Assembly (NCBI GenBank): GCA_937884975.1
Contig: CAKZZS010000025.1
Location: 1 to 39,942 of the forward strand
DNA from: an uncultured Clostridia bacterium
Lineage (GTDB): Bacteria; Bacillota; Clostridia; Oscillospirales; Acutalibacteraceae
DNA length: 39,942 nt
Reading direction: 5' to 3'
Below the pieces are notes generated by a model. That model searched no databases. It saw nothing but the letters and a program-made list of their open reading frames with translations, and had not been told where the DNA came from. Each line of letters starts with the position of its first letter. The first letter of the stretch is position 1. Positions 1 through 8,575 of this stretch are shown one piece after another. The position numbers were made by a program, and so were the translations under genes.

Positions 1-218
1 TTTGTTTCCTTAGCTTCACCCTTTGAGAGAGCCGCCGCGTATCCGTCGCAGCCCGAATATCCGCAGGCGCCGCAGTTCGCTCCGGGAAGGCAGGCTCTGA
101 TTTTTTCCTGCTTTTCGTCAACGGGAACAGCCATAACTATTGAAGCAATAGCAAGTATAAGTCCCGCAACAAGTCCGAGGGCGGCAAGTAAAATGATAGC
201 TAATAAAATAGGATTCAT
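1..218 (-). CDS. rnfB: RnfB, ion-translocating oxidoreductase subunit B (partial, cut by window edge)
   Basis: This is the N-terminal 72 codons of RnfB, the iron-sulfur subunit thought to take electrons from ferredoxin in the Rnf complex. The visible protein begins MNPILLAIILLAALG, a hydrophobic membrane anchor of about 28 residues. It is followed by the first cluster motif, LPGANCGACGYSGCDGYA, with the C-x2-C-x4-C spacing of the RnfB 4Fe-4S domain. The start ATG at 216-218 has an AAGGGGGTG ribosome site. A second ATG two codons upstream runs straight into TAA and is excluded. It is the last visible gene of the rnfCDGEAB order, 15 bases after rnfA. The ferredoxin-like C-terminal domain lies outside the window. 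Confidence 0.95.
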   Translation of the reverse strand, partial: MNPILLAIILLAALGLVAGLILAIASIVMAVPVDEKQEKIRACLPGANCGACGYSGCDGYAAALSKGEAKET

Positions 219-233
219 TACATTCGCACCCCC

Positions 234-827
234 TTAACCGAATATGCCTTCAACAAGGCCCGTAAAGCCTAAGAAGGAAAGCGAAACAAGCGAAGCGGCA
301 ACAAGAGTGGAGGGCAGTCCCTTTAAGAATTTCGGGATTTCTGCTGACTCAAGTCTTTCCCTTACGCCCGAGAACATAACCATTGCTACAAGGTAACCGA
401 GACCGCACGCGACAGCGTTTACAAGTGACTGACCGTAGCTTAACTGCTCGTCAATATTGAGAATTGTAACGCCGAGAATTGCGCAGTTCGTGGTAATGAG
501 CGGAAGATAAATACCAAGCGCGCTGTAAAGCGAGGGGATAAATTTCTTCATCGCGATTTCAACAAACTGAACGAGAGTGGCGATTACAAGAATGAAAACA
601 ATTGTCTGTAAATATCCTAAATCGTGCTTGTCAAGAAACGTGTTAAGAGGATATGTAGCCGCCGTTGCCATAACCATAACAAAAATTACCGCAAGCGACA
701 TACCGACTGCCGTTTTCGTCTTTTTCGATACGCCAAGGAACGGACAGATACCGAGGAATTTTGACAAAATGTAGTTGTTTGTGAAAATACCCGTAAGTAT
801 TATTGCAAAGAAGCTGTAGTCTTTCAT
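234..827 (-). CDS. rnfA: RnfA, ion-translocating oxidoreductase subunit A
   Basis: An integral membrane subunit of the Rnf ferredoxin:NAD+ oxidoreductase. Its 197 residues are close to the usual 190-195, with about six hydrophobic segments. Diagnostic features are the N-terminal stretch around NNYILSKFLGICPFLG, carrying a conserved membrane Cys, and the second half-repeat around ITTNCAILG with another Cys. RnfA and RnfE are homologous and thought to hold a membrane iron-sulfur centre between them through these cysteines. The start ATG overlaps the rnfE stop by 4 bases (ATGA), so translation is probably coupled. Confidence 0.96.
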   Translation of the reverse strand: MKDYSFFAIILTGIFTNNYILSKFLGICPFLGVSKKTKTAVGMSLAVIFVMVMATAATYPLNTFLDKHDLGYLQTIVFILVIATLVQFVEIAMKKFIPSLYSALGIYLPLITTNCAILGVTILNIDEQLSYGQSLVNAVACGLGYLVAMVMFSGVRERLESAEIPKFLKGLPSTLVAASLVSLSFLGFTGLVEGIFG

Positions 828-1549
828 TCTGCAGTCGCCTCCTTTGCAGTATTTTCTTCACATTTTTCCTTGTCGATAAGCGCTATTTTACAGCTTTGAG
901 CCATCGGACATTCACTGCAACCCTTAAGCTCCGCCTTCGGAACGCCTTTCTTTTCGGCAAGCTTATTTGCGCACGCCATAAGAAGACCGAATACAAAGAA
1001 GCCGCCGGGAGCGAGAATAAATACCGTCATCGCAGGCATATTTTCGGGGAAAATCCTGTGACCGTAGAATGCGCCCGAGCCGAAGAACTCTCTAATTGTG
1101 CCCATAAGGAACAGCGCGACCGTAAAGCCAACGCCCATACCTACGCCGTCAACAGCTGAAGCGATAACCCTGTTTTTACCTGCGTATGCCTCGGCTCTGC
1201 CGAAGATAATGCAGTTTACAACGATAAGGGGAAGATATACGCCCAATTGCTTATCGATTTCGGGAAGAAACGCTTTAACCAGCATTTGTACTATAGTCGT
1301 AAACGAAGCGATAACAACTATGTATGACGGAATTCTTACCTTATCGGGAATGAGCTTGCGAAGAGCCGAAATAACGATATTTGAGCAGATGAGAACAAAT
1401 GAAGCCGAAAGACCCATGCCTATTGCGCTTTCAACCGAGGTCGTAACCGCAAGGGTAGGGCAGGTGCCGAGCACCAGACGAAGAACGGGATTTTCTTTTA
1501 TAAGACCCTTTGTAAATTCCTTGTATAAAGGTTTTTTCTTATCAGCCAT
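824..1549 (-). CDS. rnfE: RnfE, ion-translocating oxidoreductase subunit E
   Basis: The membrane subunit paired with RnfA, with the matching motifs NPVLRLVLGTCPTLAVT near the N-terminus and IVVNCIIFGRAEAYA mid-protein. I start it at the ATG at 1549, giving MADKKKP and 241 residues, because AGGAGG lies 8 bases upstream; a GTG three codons earlier sits inside that ribosome site. The start overlaps the end of rnfG by 8 bases and the stop overlaps rnfA by 4. The protein has a C-terminal extension after the last membrane helix with four cysteines (GCSECPMAQSC, then EKC) and an acidic end, beyond the core RnfE fold. Confidence 0.95.
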   Translation of the reverse strand: MADKKKPLYKEFTKGLIKENPVLRLVLGTCPTLAVTTSVESAIGMGLSASFVLICSNIVISALRKLIPDKVRIPSYIVVIASFTTIVQMLVKAFLPEIDKQLGVYLPLIVVNCIIFGRAEAYAGKNRVIASAVDGVGMGVGFTVALFLMGTIREFFGSGAFYGHRIFPENMPAMTVFILAPGGFFVFGLLMACANKLAEKKGVPKAELKGCSECPMAQSCKIALIDKEKCEENTAKEATAE

Positions 1550-2117
1550 TATTCTCACCTCCTGTCAATTTTTCAAAGCTCTCAATTGCATTGTTTACGC
1601 CGAGCGTAACCGCCTTTGAGGTTATTGTTGCGCCCGTGAGCGCCTGAATTTCATTTTCTCCGGGGTTATTTTTCGCAACCCCTATGCCGCCGCTCATATC
1701 CTTATACTGTTCAAGGAACCACGGCTGATTTTTTGCGTTCATTCCGAGTCCTGCGGTTTCACTCAATTCCGTTATTTCAACGCCGTGAACCGTGCCGTCG
1801 GAGTTAATGCCGACCGTCATATAAATCGTTCCGCCGTAGCCCTTTGTCTGTTCGGGGAAGATGTAGCCGACTGTTTCGCCGTTTTCGTCATAGCCTTCGT
1901 AATAGACTATGCCGTCCTTTTCCTTTTCTTCGGAAAAGCTTTTTGCAGTGTCAAGCACCTTTGTTCTCGCCGCGGCTTCAGCTTCAAGCGTGAGGGTTTT
2001 TATTTTATCCGCGGTGGCTTTGTTTGTAAGTCCGAGAAGGAATGTGAATACGATACATATTACAAACAGTGAGAAGACGGGGATGAAAACGTCTTTAAAA
2101 AGATTTGCCTTTTTCAT
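1542..2117 (-). CDS. rnfG: RnfG, FMN-binding ion-translocating oxidoreductase subunit G
   Basis: RnfG has one N-terminal membrane helix (about residues 10-30) and an extracytoplasmic FMN-binding domain. The flavinylation motif LTGATITS is visible at residues 160-167. In the family the threonine closing the (S/T)GAT motif, here T164, carries covalent FMN attached by ApbE, whose gene opens this operon. The motif GYGGTIYMTVGI and the GLGMNAKNQPWF segment are also typical. Its 191 residues match the normal length. It overlaps rnfD by 4 bases and rnfE by 8 bases, so the subunits are probably translationally coupled. Confidence 0.96.
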   Translation of the reverse strand: MKKANLFKDVFIPVFSLFVICIVFTFLLGLTNKATADKIKTLTLEAEAAARTKVLDTAKSFSEEKEKDGIVYYEGYDENGETVGYIFPEQTKGYGGTIYMTVGINSDGTVHGVEITELSETAGLGMNAKNQPWFLEQYKDMSGGIGVAKNNPGENEIQALTGATITSKAVTLGVNNAIESFEKLTGGENNG

Positions 2118-3106
2118 TGCGCCGCCTCCTTTGCCTTCTTTTCCTTAACCGTGCCGAAGGGCTTCGGGGTGGTGAACTTTTCGATTTGAGGAACAAGAAT
2201 GTTCATAATGATAATCGAGAAAGAAACGCCCTCGGGAAGAGAACCGAACAGCCTTATGACTGACGTTATAATTCCGCAGCCGACTGCAAATATAACCTGT
2301 CCCTTGAAATTGACGGGCGAGGTGGTGTAATCCGTCGCCATAAATATTGCGCCCAGCAGCAGTCCGCCCGAAAGCACCTCGTAGGCTACAAAGGTGAGAT
2401 CTCCTTTGCTTGCAATAAGCATTATCAGCGCTACGGTACCTACAAAGCAGAGCGGAATCGTCGCTTTTATGACTCTTCTTATGAGAAGGTAAATAAATCC
2501 GAAGATGAGCGCTATTGCACAAACCTCGCCTATTGAGCCCTGACGGATGCCGAGAAGCATTTCAATAAGCCTCGGAAGCTGAACATCCGAAGCGGGATTG
2601 CCGAGAACCGAAAGGGGAGTAGCGGTAGTGACAATATCCGCGCCCTTGTGCTGCCACGCAAACGGCATACCGTATTTTGACATCTGAACGGGGAAGGAAA
2701 CCATAAGAACAATTCTTCCGACCAACGCAGGGTTTACAAAGTTCTGACCTATTCCGCCAAAGAACTGTTTTGCAACGATTATTGCAACCGCCGCGCCGAT
2801 AACCACCATTGCAAGCGGAATATCAACGGGAAGGTTAAATGCAAGAAGCATACCCGTTACAACCGCGCTTAAGTCCGCGAGCGTGTTATGACGCTTCATA
2901 ATTTTTCTTGAAACGTACTCAAAGCCTACGCAGGAAAGAACGCTTACAGCCGTAACGAGGAGCACCCGAAGACCGAATATGTAAACGGAGGCCAAAAGCG
3001 AGGGAACCATTGCGATAATTACGTCAAGCATAATGCCCGTAACGGTGTCGCTTGAGCGAAAATGCGGTGACGCGCTGACGTTTAAGAGTCTTTTTTCTTC
3101 ACTCAT
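2114..3106 (-). CDS. rnfD: RnfD, ion-translocating oxidoreductase subunit D
   Basis: A membrane subunit of 330 residues with about nine to ten hydrophobic segments, related to NqrB. The segment DIVTTATPLSVLG (residues 158-169) contains the (S/T)xAT flavinylation motif, so T163 is the expected covalent FMN site. GGIGQNFVNPALVGR (residues 117-131) is another family hallmark. Its start overlaps the rnfC stop and its stop overlaps the rnfG start, each by 4 bases. Translocated ion specificity (Na+ or H+) cannot be read from the sequence by eye. Confidence 0.96.
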   Translation of the reverse strand: MSEEKRLLNVSASPHFRSSDTVTGIMLDVIIAMVPSLLASVYIFGLRVLLVTAVSVLSCVGFEYVSRKIMKRHNTLADLSAVVTGMLLAFNLPVDIPLAMVVIGAAVAIIVAKQFFGGIGQNFVNPALVGRIVLMVSFPVQMSKYGMPFAWQHKGADIVTTATPLSVLGNPASDVQLPRLIEMLLGIRQGSIGEVCAIALIFGFIYLLIRRVIKATIPLCFVGTVALIMLIASKGDLTFVAYEVLSGGLLLGAIFMATDYTTSPVNFKGQVIFAVGCGIITSVIRLFGSLPEGVSFSIIIMNILVPQIEKFTTPKPFGTVKEKKAKEAAQ

Positions 3107-4443
3107 TTCTTATTTGCCTCCTCTCTTAAAAGATGCTTTGCCTCTCTCATTGACTGAACAAGCGGCTTGCCTGCAGGACAGCTGTACGCGCATGAGCCGC
3201 ATTCCATACATACCATTACGCCCGTGCTCTTAAGGCTTTCAACATCTCTTGCCAGAGCAAAACGGTCAATAAGCGTGGGCATAAGCGACATTGGGCACCC
3301 GTTTGCGCACCTGCCGCAGCGTATGCAGTCGCGTTCCTTTTTGTAGACATTTTCTTTCTTTGTGAAAGCAAGAATTGCGTTATTCTGTTTAAGCACGGGG
3401 AACTCGGTGCCGATAACCGCAACGCCCATCATCGGACCACCCGTAATGATTTTTGCAGGCTCCTCCTTGAAGCCGCCGCAGAAATCAATAATATCCTGAA
3501 GCGAGGTTCCGACGGGAACGCGGACGTTTTTCGGGTTTTTAATAGCCGAGCCGTCAACTGTCAGCGAGCGGCTGACAAGAGGTCTGCCCGTTCTTAAATA
3601 TCTTCCGATAAAGCCTACGGAGCCGACGTTCATTACAACGCAGCCGACGTCTGCAGGCAATTTTCCGGGCGGCACCTTTCTGCCCGTAGCGGACTGAACC
3701 ATCATTTTTTCCGCGCCCTGGGGATATTTTGATTTAAGGGTCATAACCTTGACCTTGTCGCCGATATCCCTTTCGTCGTGGGCGATTTCGTTAAGAATTT
3801 TTATAGCGTCCGGCTTGTTGTCCTCAACCGCAATAACAACCTGTTCAAAGCCGAGGTACTTTTGAAGCTCATAAACGCCTGCAAGAATATTTCTTGAATT
3901 GTCAATACACTCTCTGTAGTCAACCGTGATATACGGCTCGCACTCCGCGGCATTGATTACAAGGGTATCTATTCCGGCGTCGGGCTTAAAGGCGAGCTTG
4001 ACGTGGGTCGGAAAGCCTGCTCCGCCCAAGCCTACAAGTCCGGATTCCCTTATAGCCTTTAAAAATTCCTCTCTTGAATTGATGACGGGCGGCTTGACGC
4101 TTTCGTGAAGCCTCATTTCACCGTCGTTCTCAATAAAAACTGCCGTGACGGGCATACCCGTGGCTGTTTTTATCTCTTTTATGGCAGTAACCTTGCCCGA
4201 TACGGATGAATGTATCGGAGCGCTGACAAATGCGTCTGTGTCGCCGATTTTCTGACCGACCTCGACTGTGTCGCCGACCTTGACTATCGGTTGACACGGC
4301 GCGCCGATGTGCTGCTGCATGGGAAGCACAACCTGCTTTGGCGCAGCAATGCGTTCAACGGGCATATCCTTGGTGTTCTTGTTGTGAGAAACCCTGACGC
4401 CTCCGCGCACTTGCTTTACTGCGTGCAAGATGCCGTTTGCCAT
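3103..4443 (-). CDS. rnfC: RnfC, NADH-binding subunit of the Rnf complex
   Basis: RnfC is the peripheral cytoplasmic subunit that reduces NAD+ with electrons from the complex. The 446-residue protein shows the nucleotide/FMN loop GLVGLGGAGFPTHVK (residues 135-149) and two 4Fe-4S motifs. These are C373/C376/C379/C383 (CIRCGRCANGCP) and C412/C415/C418/C422 (CMECGSCAYSCP). The N-terminal part has the lipoyl-like barrel with GAPCQPIVKVGD. The start ATG has a GGGGG ribosome site and lies 3 bases after the preceding gene. RnfC first in the rnfCDGEAB order is typical of clostridia. Confidence 0.97.
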   Translation of the reverse strand: MANGILHAVKQVRGGVRVSHNKNTKDMPVERIAAPKQVVLPMQQHIGAPCQPIVKVGDTVEVGQKIGDTDAFVSAPIHSSVSGKVTAIKEIKTATGMPVTAVFIENDGEMRLHESVKPPVINSREEFLKAIRESGLVGLGGAGFPTHVKLAFKPDAGIDTLVINAAECEPYITVDYRECIDNSRNILAGVYELQKYLGFEQVVIAVEDNKPDAIKILNEIAHDERDIGDKVKVMTLKSKYPQGAEKMMVQSATGRKVPPGKLPADVGCVVMNVGSVGFIGRYLRTGRPLVSRSLTVDGSAIKNPKNVRVPVGTSLQDIIDFCGGFKEEPAKIITGGPMMGVAVIGTEFPVLKQNNAILAFTKKENVYKKERDCIRCGRCANGCPMSLMPTLIDRFALARDVESLKSTGVMVCMECGSCAYSCPAGKPLVQSMREAKHLLREEANKK

Positions 4444-4446
4444 ATA

Positions 4447-4971
4447 TTAACCCCCTTTTGAAGTGTTTAAATTTAATTTATTAACAGCGGGCAAAATAAT
4501 TTTGAAAATCACGCCCGTGAGAATACCCGAAACAATGCCGAAAAGAATTAAGAACGGCGCGTAGCCGAATACCGCTGAACTTCCGACAATGAAAAAAGAT
4601 ACAATTAACTGACCGAAATTGTGCATTAAGGCGCTTATTACGGAAATACCCGTAAGTCCGATTTTTTCTTTGAATTTAAAGAGAATATACATCGCCGCGC
4701 CGCTTAAAAGCCCTCCGCAAAGGCTCATAAAAAACGCCGTCACGCCCCGTGTGACAAGGGCAAACAGGGCTTTTAAAACCGCTATGTATAACGCCGCAGG
4801 AAGCCCGAGAGAGCAGGCGGCAAACATCGTTACAATATTTGCAAGTCCCGGCTTTGCGCCCGGCGGAAGAAACGGCAGGGCAGGCAGCAGGCTTTCAATA
4901 AACGAAAGCGAAAGCGCCAGCGCGCCCATAATACCGTAAAGAGCAATTTTATTTGAAATGTTTTTCTTCAT
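4447..4971 (-). CDS. Gx transporter family protein (annotated in relatives as heptaprenyl diphosphate synthase component I)
   Basis: A 174-residue integral membrane protein with five or six hydrophobic segments. The GAKPGLANIVTMF motif (residues 38-50) is the hallmark of the Gx/HepS-I family. Members are often mislabelled heptaprenyl diphosphate synthase subunit I, although the sequence looks like a small-molecule transporter core. Homologues recur beside Rnf operons in Firmicutes, together with apbE and a NusG-domain-II protein, which suggests a role in assembling or supplying extracytoplasmic flavin electron transfer. The substrate is unknown and flavin transport would be speculation. It sits 8 bases after the NusG-II gene and 3 bases before rnfC. 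Confidence 0.8.
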   Translation of the reverse strand: MKKNISNKIALYGIMGALALSLSFIESLLPALPFLPPGAKPGLANIVTMFAACSLGLPAALYIAVLKALFALVTRGVTAFFMSLCGGLLSGAAMYILFKFKEKIGLTGISVISALMHNFGQLIVSFFIVGSSAVFGYAPFLILFGIVSGILTGVIFKIILPAVNKLNLNTSKGG

Positions 4972-4979
4972 ATTTTTTC

Positions 4980-5351
4980 CTAATACGAAACGGCGTCAAC
5001 CTGATTTTCTTTTCCGCCGCCGAGAGTGATAACCGTTTTCGTCGGCACGCAAACGGCAGTGTCGCCGGTGTGGGTTAATTTTCCGCATTTTACGCAAAGC
5101 TTATCCGGACAGGAAGCATCAAAAAAAGAAATCGCATTTTTTTCAACGAGTATTACCGCGTTGTCAAGCTTTAATTCATAGCTTTCCTCAACTGCTGAAA
5201 GGTCAATTTCTTTTACGGCTTTTCCGTTCTGATAAACGAAAGCGGTGAGCTTTTCTTCAGAAAAAAGCTTCGGCAAAAGTAAAACAAGGCTGACGGCAAG
5301 TAAAACAGCGAGAATAATTATATCCGCTTTTCTTATGAGTTTAAGCTTCAT
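4980..5351 (-). CDS. Membrane-anchored NusG domain II protein
   Basis: A 123-residue protein with one N-terminal membrane helix (about residues 8-27) and a small extracytoplasmic beta domain of the NusG_II family. The signature is ASCPDKLCVKCGKLTHTGD, then a CVPTK turn. The C-P-D-x-x-C pair is characteristic, and four cysteines fall in the conserved block. This is not the transcription factor NusG. Homologues co-occur with ApbE and FMN-binding proteins in Firmicutes, so a role in extracytoplasmic flavoprotein maturation is plausible but unproven. Its start overlaps the end of apbE by 11 bases. Confidence 0.82.
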   Translation of the reverse strand: MKLKLIRKADIIILAVLLAVSLVLLLPKLFSEEKLTAFVYQNGKAVKEIDLSAVEESYELKLDNAVILVEKNAISFFDASCPDKLCVKCGKLTHTGDTAVCVPTKTVITLGGGKENQVDAVSY

Positions 5352-6393
5352 ATTCGCTCACCGTAAAGCCCTCGTCGGTAAGGGTAAAATCATTTTTAAT
5401 TCTTTCGCTTATCTTGACGCTTTTATCCTTGAAAACAAAAATTGCGTCTGCGCTGTTTTCTTTAAGTAAGGAAAGCGATTTTTCATTAAAGCCGAGAACA
5501 AAGCACGCCGTCGAAAGCGCGTCGCTCTTTGAGCCGTTATCGCATATTACCGTAACGCCCGAAAGCTCATTTTCAACGGGATAACCGGTTGTGCAGTCAA
5601 GCAGGTGGTGATATGTTTTTCCGTCCTTTTCAAAGACTTTTTCGTAATTTCCCGAGGTGGAAATGAAAGCGTCAGAGGTAGAAAAAACCGCGAAATAATC
5701 GTTTTCGTTTCCAAACGGATTTCTTATACCGACCCTTATTTTTCTGTCCTTTGCGGTGTTTCCCTTTGCGTAAATGCTTCCGCCGACGGCAACAACCGCG
5801 TTTTCAATTTTGTTTTCGTTTAATATTTCAACCGCCCTGTCGCACGCAAGTCCCTTGCCTATTGAGCCAAGGTCAAGCACTGCGCCGCCCGAAAGAGAGG
5901 CTTTTCCGTTTTCTATTTTAAAATTATTTTCACTTACCGTTTTTAATGCCTTAAGAACATCTTCATTCCCGGGAACTATGTTTTTACCCGAATCAAAGTC
6001 CCACAGCCTTGAGAGCGCGCCGACCGTAAGCGTTGCTTTACCGTCCGTTTTTGAATAGATTTTGTCGGCTGCTTCAATTGCCGAAGCCTCAAACGGGTCA
6101 AAAACAACATCTTTTCCGCTGTTGAGAGAAGAAACAAGGGAATTTTCATCCTTGTTTGAAAGAATTTTGTCAAGCTTCTGCGCTTCGTCAATTATTTTTT
6201 GCGCCGTTTCTTCGCCCGAGGGAGCGCCGAACGTTTTAACCGTTACAACCGAACCCATTGCAAAGCCGATTTTACTGTTTTCGGCGAAGCTTTCACCGTT
6301 TTTATACACAAAAAATCCGACCACTGCCAGAACAGCCACAACTAAAACGGCAACAGTCGAGATAATAGCTTTCGATTTTTTCGATTTTTTCAC
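5341..6393 (-). CDS. apbE: ApbE, FAD:protein FMN transferase
   Basis: ApbE transfers FMN from FAD onto a threonine of target proteins, here most likely RnfG T164 and RnfD T163. The 350-residue protein has an N-terminal membrane anchor (about residues 9-30) without a lipobox Cys, then the ApbE fold. Motifs are GSIGKGLACDRA (residues 176-187), the VAVGGSIYAKG strand, YHHLLDCTTGYPV (261-273) and the metal-binding region around SDALSTACFVLG (290-301). The start is GTG at 6391-6393, with GGGGTGA at 6401-6407. It is the first gene of the operon, directly behind a recognisable promoter, so the modifying enzyme is made together with its substrates. Confidence 0.94.
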   Translation of the reverse strand: MKKSKKSKAIISTVAVLVVAVLAVVGFFVYKNGESFAENSKIGFAMGSVVTVKTFGAPSGEETAQKIIDEAQKLDKILSNKDENSLVSSLNSGKDVVFDPFEASAIEAADKIYSKTDGKATLTVGALSRLWDFDSGKNIVPGNEDVLKALKTVSENNFKIENGKASLSGGAVLDLGSIGKGLACDRAVEILNENKIENAVVAVGGSIYAKGNTAKDRKIRVGIRNPFGNENDYFAVFSTSDAFISTSGNYEKVFEKDGKTYHHLLDCTTGYPVENELSGVTVICDNGSKSDALSTACFVLGFNEKSLSLLKENSADAIFVFKDKSVKISERIKNDFTLTDEGFTVSEYEA

Positions 6394-6423
6394 CGAAAAA
6401 TCACCCCACTGAAATTAGTATAT

Positions 6424-6453
6424 ATTATACTATAATAAAGCGATAAAATTCAA
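6424..6453 (-). promoter_or_regulatory. Promoter for the apbE-rnf operon
   Basis: On the minus strand TTGAAT (6448-6453) and TATAAT (6424-6429) are separated by 18 bases, a good match to a vegetative sigma factor promoter. The predicted start would be near 6417, leaving about 24 bases before the apbE GTG. No terminator-like hairpin is seen between this site and rnfB, so one transcript of at least 6.4 kb is expected. Confidence 0.65.
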
Positions 6454-6494
6454 CTATTATTTTATATAACAATGCTGTAAATTTTTAGTGGATT

Positions 6495-6522
6495 TTTACA
6501 AAATATTGTGTTAAAATATTAA
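6495..6522 (+). promoter_or_regulatory. Possible promoter for the alcohol dehydrogenase gene
   Basis: TTTACA (6495-6500) and TATTAA (6517-6522) are 16 bases apart in a very AT-rich stretch 30-55 bases before the ATG. The match is only moderate and other hexamer pairs in this region are possible. Confidence 0.35.
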
Positions 6523-6550
6523 CATATTACATAGATTTTGAGGCGGTATA

Positions 6551-7657
6551 ATGAGCTTTAATCTTGAAAAACCCGTAAAGGTGATTTCGGGCGAAAACGC
6601 GGTTTTAAATAATGGGGAAAGGCTTTCCCGTTTCGGTAAAAAATGCCTTATTGTAACCTCGGGCACTGCGGCTGAAAAAAGCGGAGCGCTTAAGGAGGTT
6701 ATCGGCGTTTTAAAATCAAATAAAATCAGTCTTTTGGTATTTGATTCGGTAACTCAGAACCCAAAAACTTCGGAGTGCTTTGAGGCAGGGCGTATTGCCA
6801 AAAGATTCGGCGCGGATTTTATTGTCGGTATCGGCGGCGGTTCGCCGCTTGACGCGGCAAAGGCTGTCGGCGTTTATGCCGCAAATCCTAAAATAAGTTC
6901 GCCTGACCTTATTTACACCGAGCCCGTTGAAAATAAGCCGCTTCCCGTTGTTCTTATCGGCACGTCCGCAGGCACGGGCAGCGAGGTTACGGGCGTTTCC
7001 GTACTTACAAATACAAACGGAAAAAAGAAAAGCGTAAAGGGTGAAAATTACTACGCTTCATTGGTTTTGGCAGACAGCAAATACACTTATTCTCTCCCTT
7101 ATTCCGTAACCGTTTCGACGGCGCTTGACGCGCTTTGCCACGCGGTTGAAAGCTTCCTTTCAAAAAAGGCTGACGGTCTTTCCCGGGAATACTCAAAAAA
7201 GGCGGTTTCGCTTTTGTGGGAACAGCTCGTTTTTCTTGAAAAAGAAAAAACTCTGCCCAACGAAAGGCAGAGGGATATTCTCTATGACGCTTCTCTTTAC
7301 GCAGGACTTGCAATTGAAAAAACGGGTTGCTGCTTTCCGCACACTGTCGGCTATTTTCTTACCGAAAAGCACGCCGTTCCCCACGGAAAGGCATGCGCGG
7401 TATTTCTCCCGGAATATGTAAAACGGGGACTTGAATTTGATGAGGAAAATGCAAAAACCATTTTGTCGGTAATGAACACCGATTTTTCCTCATTTGAAAA
7501 AACGGTTATGTCTCTTGCGGACGTTAAAATTTGTCTTGATGAAAAGGAACTTGAAAATTATCTTCCGAACTGGGAAAACGCAGGAAATTTTGACAATTCT
7601 CCGGGCGGCTTTACCGCAAATCAGGCAAGGGATTTAATAATACGGCTCTTTTCCTAA
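6551..7657 (+). CDS. Iron-containing alcohol dehydrogenase
   Basis: A 368-residue member of the group III iron-dependent alcohol dehydrogenases (butanol/propanediol dehydrogenase-like), which interconvert aldehydes or ketones and alcohols with NAD(P)H in the cytoplasm. The nucleotide-binding motif GIGGGSPLDAAKAVG is at residues 93-107 and GTSAGTGSEVT at 137-147. Expected metal ligands are D193 and H197 (ALDALCHAVES), H264 and H278 (HTVGYFL..HAVPHGK). A GAGGCGG ribosome site precedes the ATG. The substrate cannot be told from sequence. It is a single-gene unit, divergent from apbE and convergent with the next gene, which it overlaps by 4 bases. Confidence 0.92.
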   Translation: MSFNLEKPVKVISGENAVLNNGERLSRFGKKCLIVTSGTAAEKSGALKEVIGVLKSNKISLLVFDSVTQNPKTSECFEAGRIAKRFGADFIVGIGGGSPLDAAKAVGVYAANPKISSPDLIYTEPVENKPLPVVLIGTSAGTGSEVTGVSVLTNTNGKKKSVKGENYYASLVLADSKYTYSLPYSVTVSTALDALCHAVESFLSKKADGLSREYSKKAVSLLWEQLVFLEKEKTLPNERQRDILYDASLYAGLAIEKTGCCFPHTVGYFLTEKHAVPHGKACAVFLPEYVKRGLEFDEENAKTILSVMNTDFSSFEKTVMSLADVKICLDEKELENYLPNWENAGNFDNSPGGFTANQARDLIIRLFS

Positions 7658-8484
7658 AGCTTTTTATAAACAGTTACGTCAAAAACCGTCTGTATTTTCA
7701 GGCGGTTTATATTTTTCAGCTTGTTCTGGTCGTTTATGCCCGTTTTGTAATAGTACGGCGTCATCATAAAAAGGTTTTGTATGTCCCGGTTATTATCTAT
7801 TTCAATTACATTTTCCAGTCGCGTTTCCTCTTTAATTTCAAAGCCGTCAAGAGCCTTGTTGAGAGTATCGTTTTTAATGGGATTATCATAAACCGCTTTT
7901 TTGAGTTCAAAAAGATGCTCTTCGCCGGGTGTGACGCAAATGAGAATCGAGTTATCCTTAAGTACCCTTGAATACTCCTTTAAAGCGAGCGGAGAAAAGA
8001 TGTTAAGAAGAATATCAATCGTCTTTTCCTTTACGGGCAGGTCGAAAACGGACGCAACCGCGCAGGAAACCCCGTCAGTCCTTTTCAGGGTGTATTTTAC
8101 AGCGTCCTTCGATATGTCAACGGCGCCGATAGAAGCGTTAATGTTATTTGATTTAAGTAAAGTAGAAATACTTGACAGGTAGTACCCGTCACCGCAGCCT
8201 GCGTCAAGAATAACGCAGCCGTCAAAGGCGTATTTTAAAACCGCTTCGGATATAAAATCACAAAGATTTTTATAGTAACCTTTGTCCAGGAAGCCTTGAC
8301 GCGCCTGAATCATAAGCTTGTCGTCCCCGTGGCGTGACGAAGAGGATTTTTGACTTAAAAGCAGGTTGACATAGCCCTGCTTCGCCTTGTCAAAGCAGTG
8401 GGAGTTTTCACATTCGACAGTATTGTTTTTGTCAAGCATATTGCCTTTACACACCGGGCAGGAGAAAAAATAATTCTTATTCAT
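7654..8484 (-). CDS. rlmA: 23S rRNA (guanine-N1) methyltransferase, RlmA family
   Basis: A 276-residue SAM-dependent methyltransferase with the N-terminal zinc finger of RlmA. C9 and C12 (SCPVC), C25 and H29 (CENSH) line up with the E. coli zinc ligands, and FDKAKQGYVNLL directly follows as in that protein. Motif I, LDAGCGDGYYL, at residues 93-103 binds SAM. Family members methylate N1 of a guanine in helix 35 of 23S rRNA (G745 in E. coli, G748 in Gram-positive TlrB). Which position applies here cannot be decided, and the TlrB type can affect macrolide response. The TAG stop overlaps the convergent dehydrogenase stop. Confidence 0.85.
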   Translation of the reverse strand: MNKNYFFSCPVCKGNMLDKNNTVECENSHCFDKAKQGYVNLLLSQKSSSSRHGDDKLMIQARQGFLDKGYYKNLCDFISEAVLKYAFDGCVILDAGCGDGYYLSSISTLLKSNNINASIGAVDISKDAVKYTLKRTDGVSCAVASVFDLPVKEKTIDILLNIFSPLALKEYSRVLKDNSILICVTPGEEHLFELKKAVYDNPIKNDTLNKALDGFEIKEETRLENVIEIDNNRDIQNLFMMTPYYYKTGINDQNKLKNINRLKIQTVFDVTVYKKL

Positions 8485-8575
8485 ATTACCTCGCGGATTT
8501 TCCTTTTATAAAAGCATAATACACGCCCTGTAACCGCTTTGTCAATTAAAAGATATTTATTTTTTCGGTTATTTG

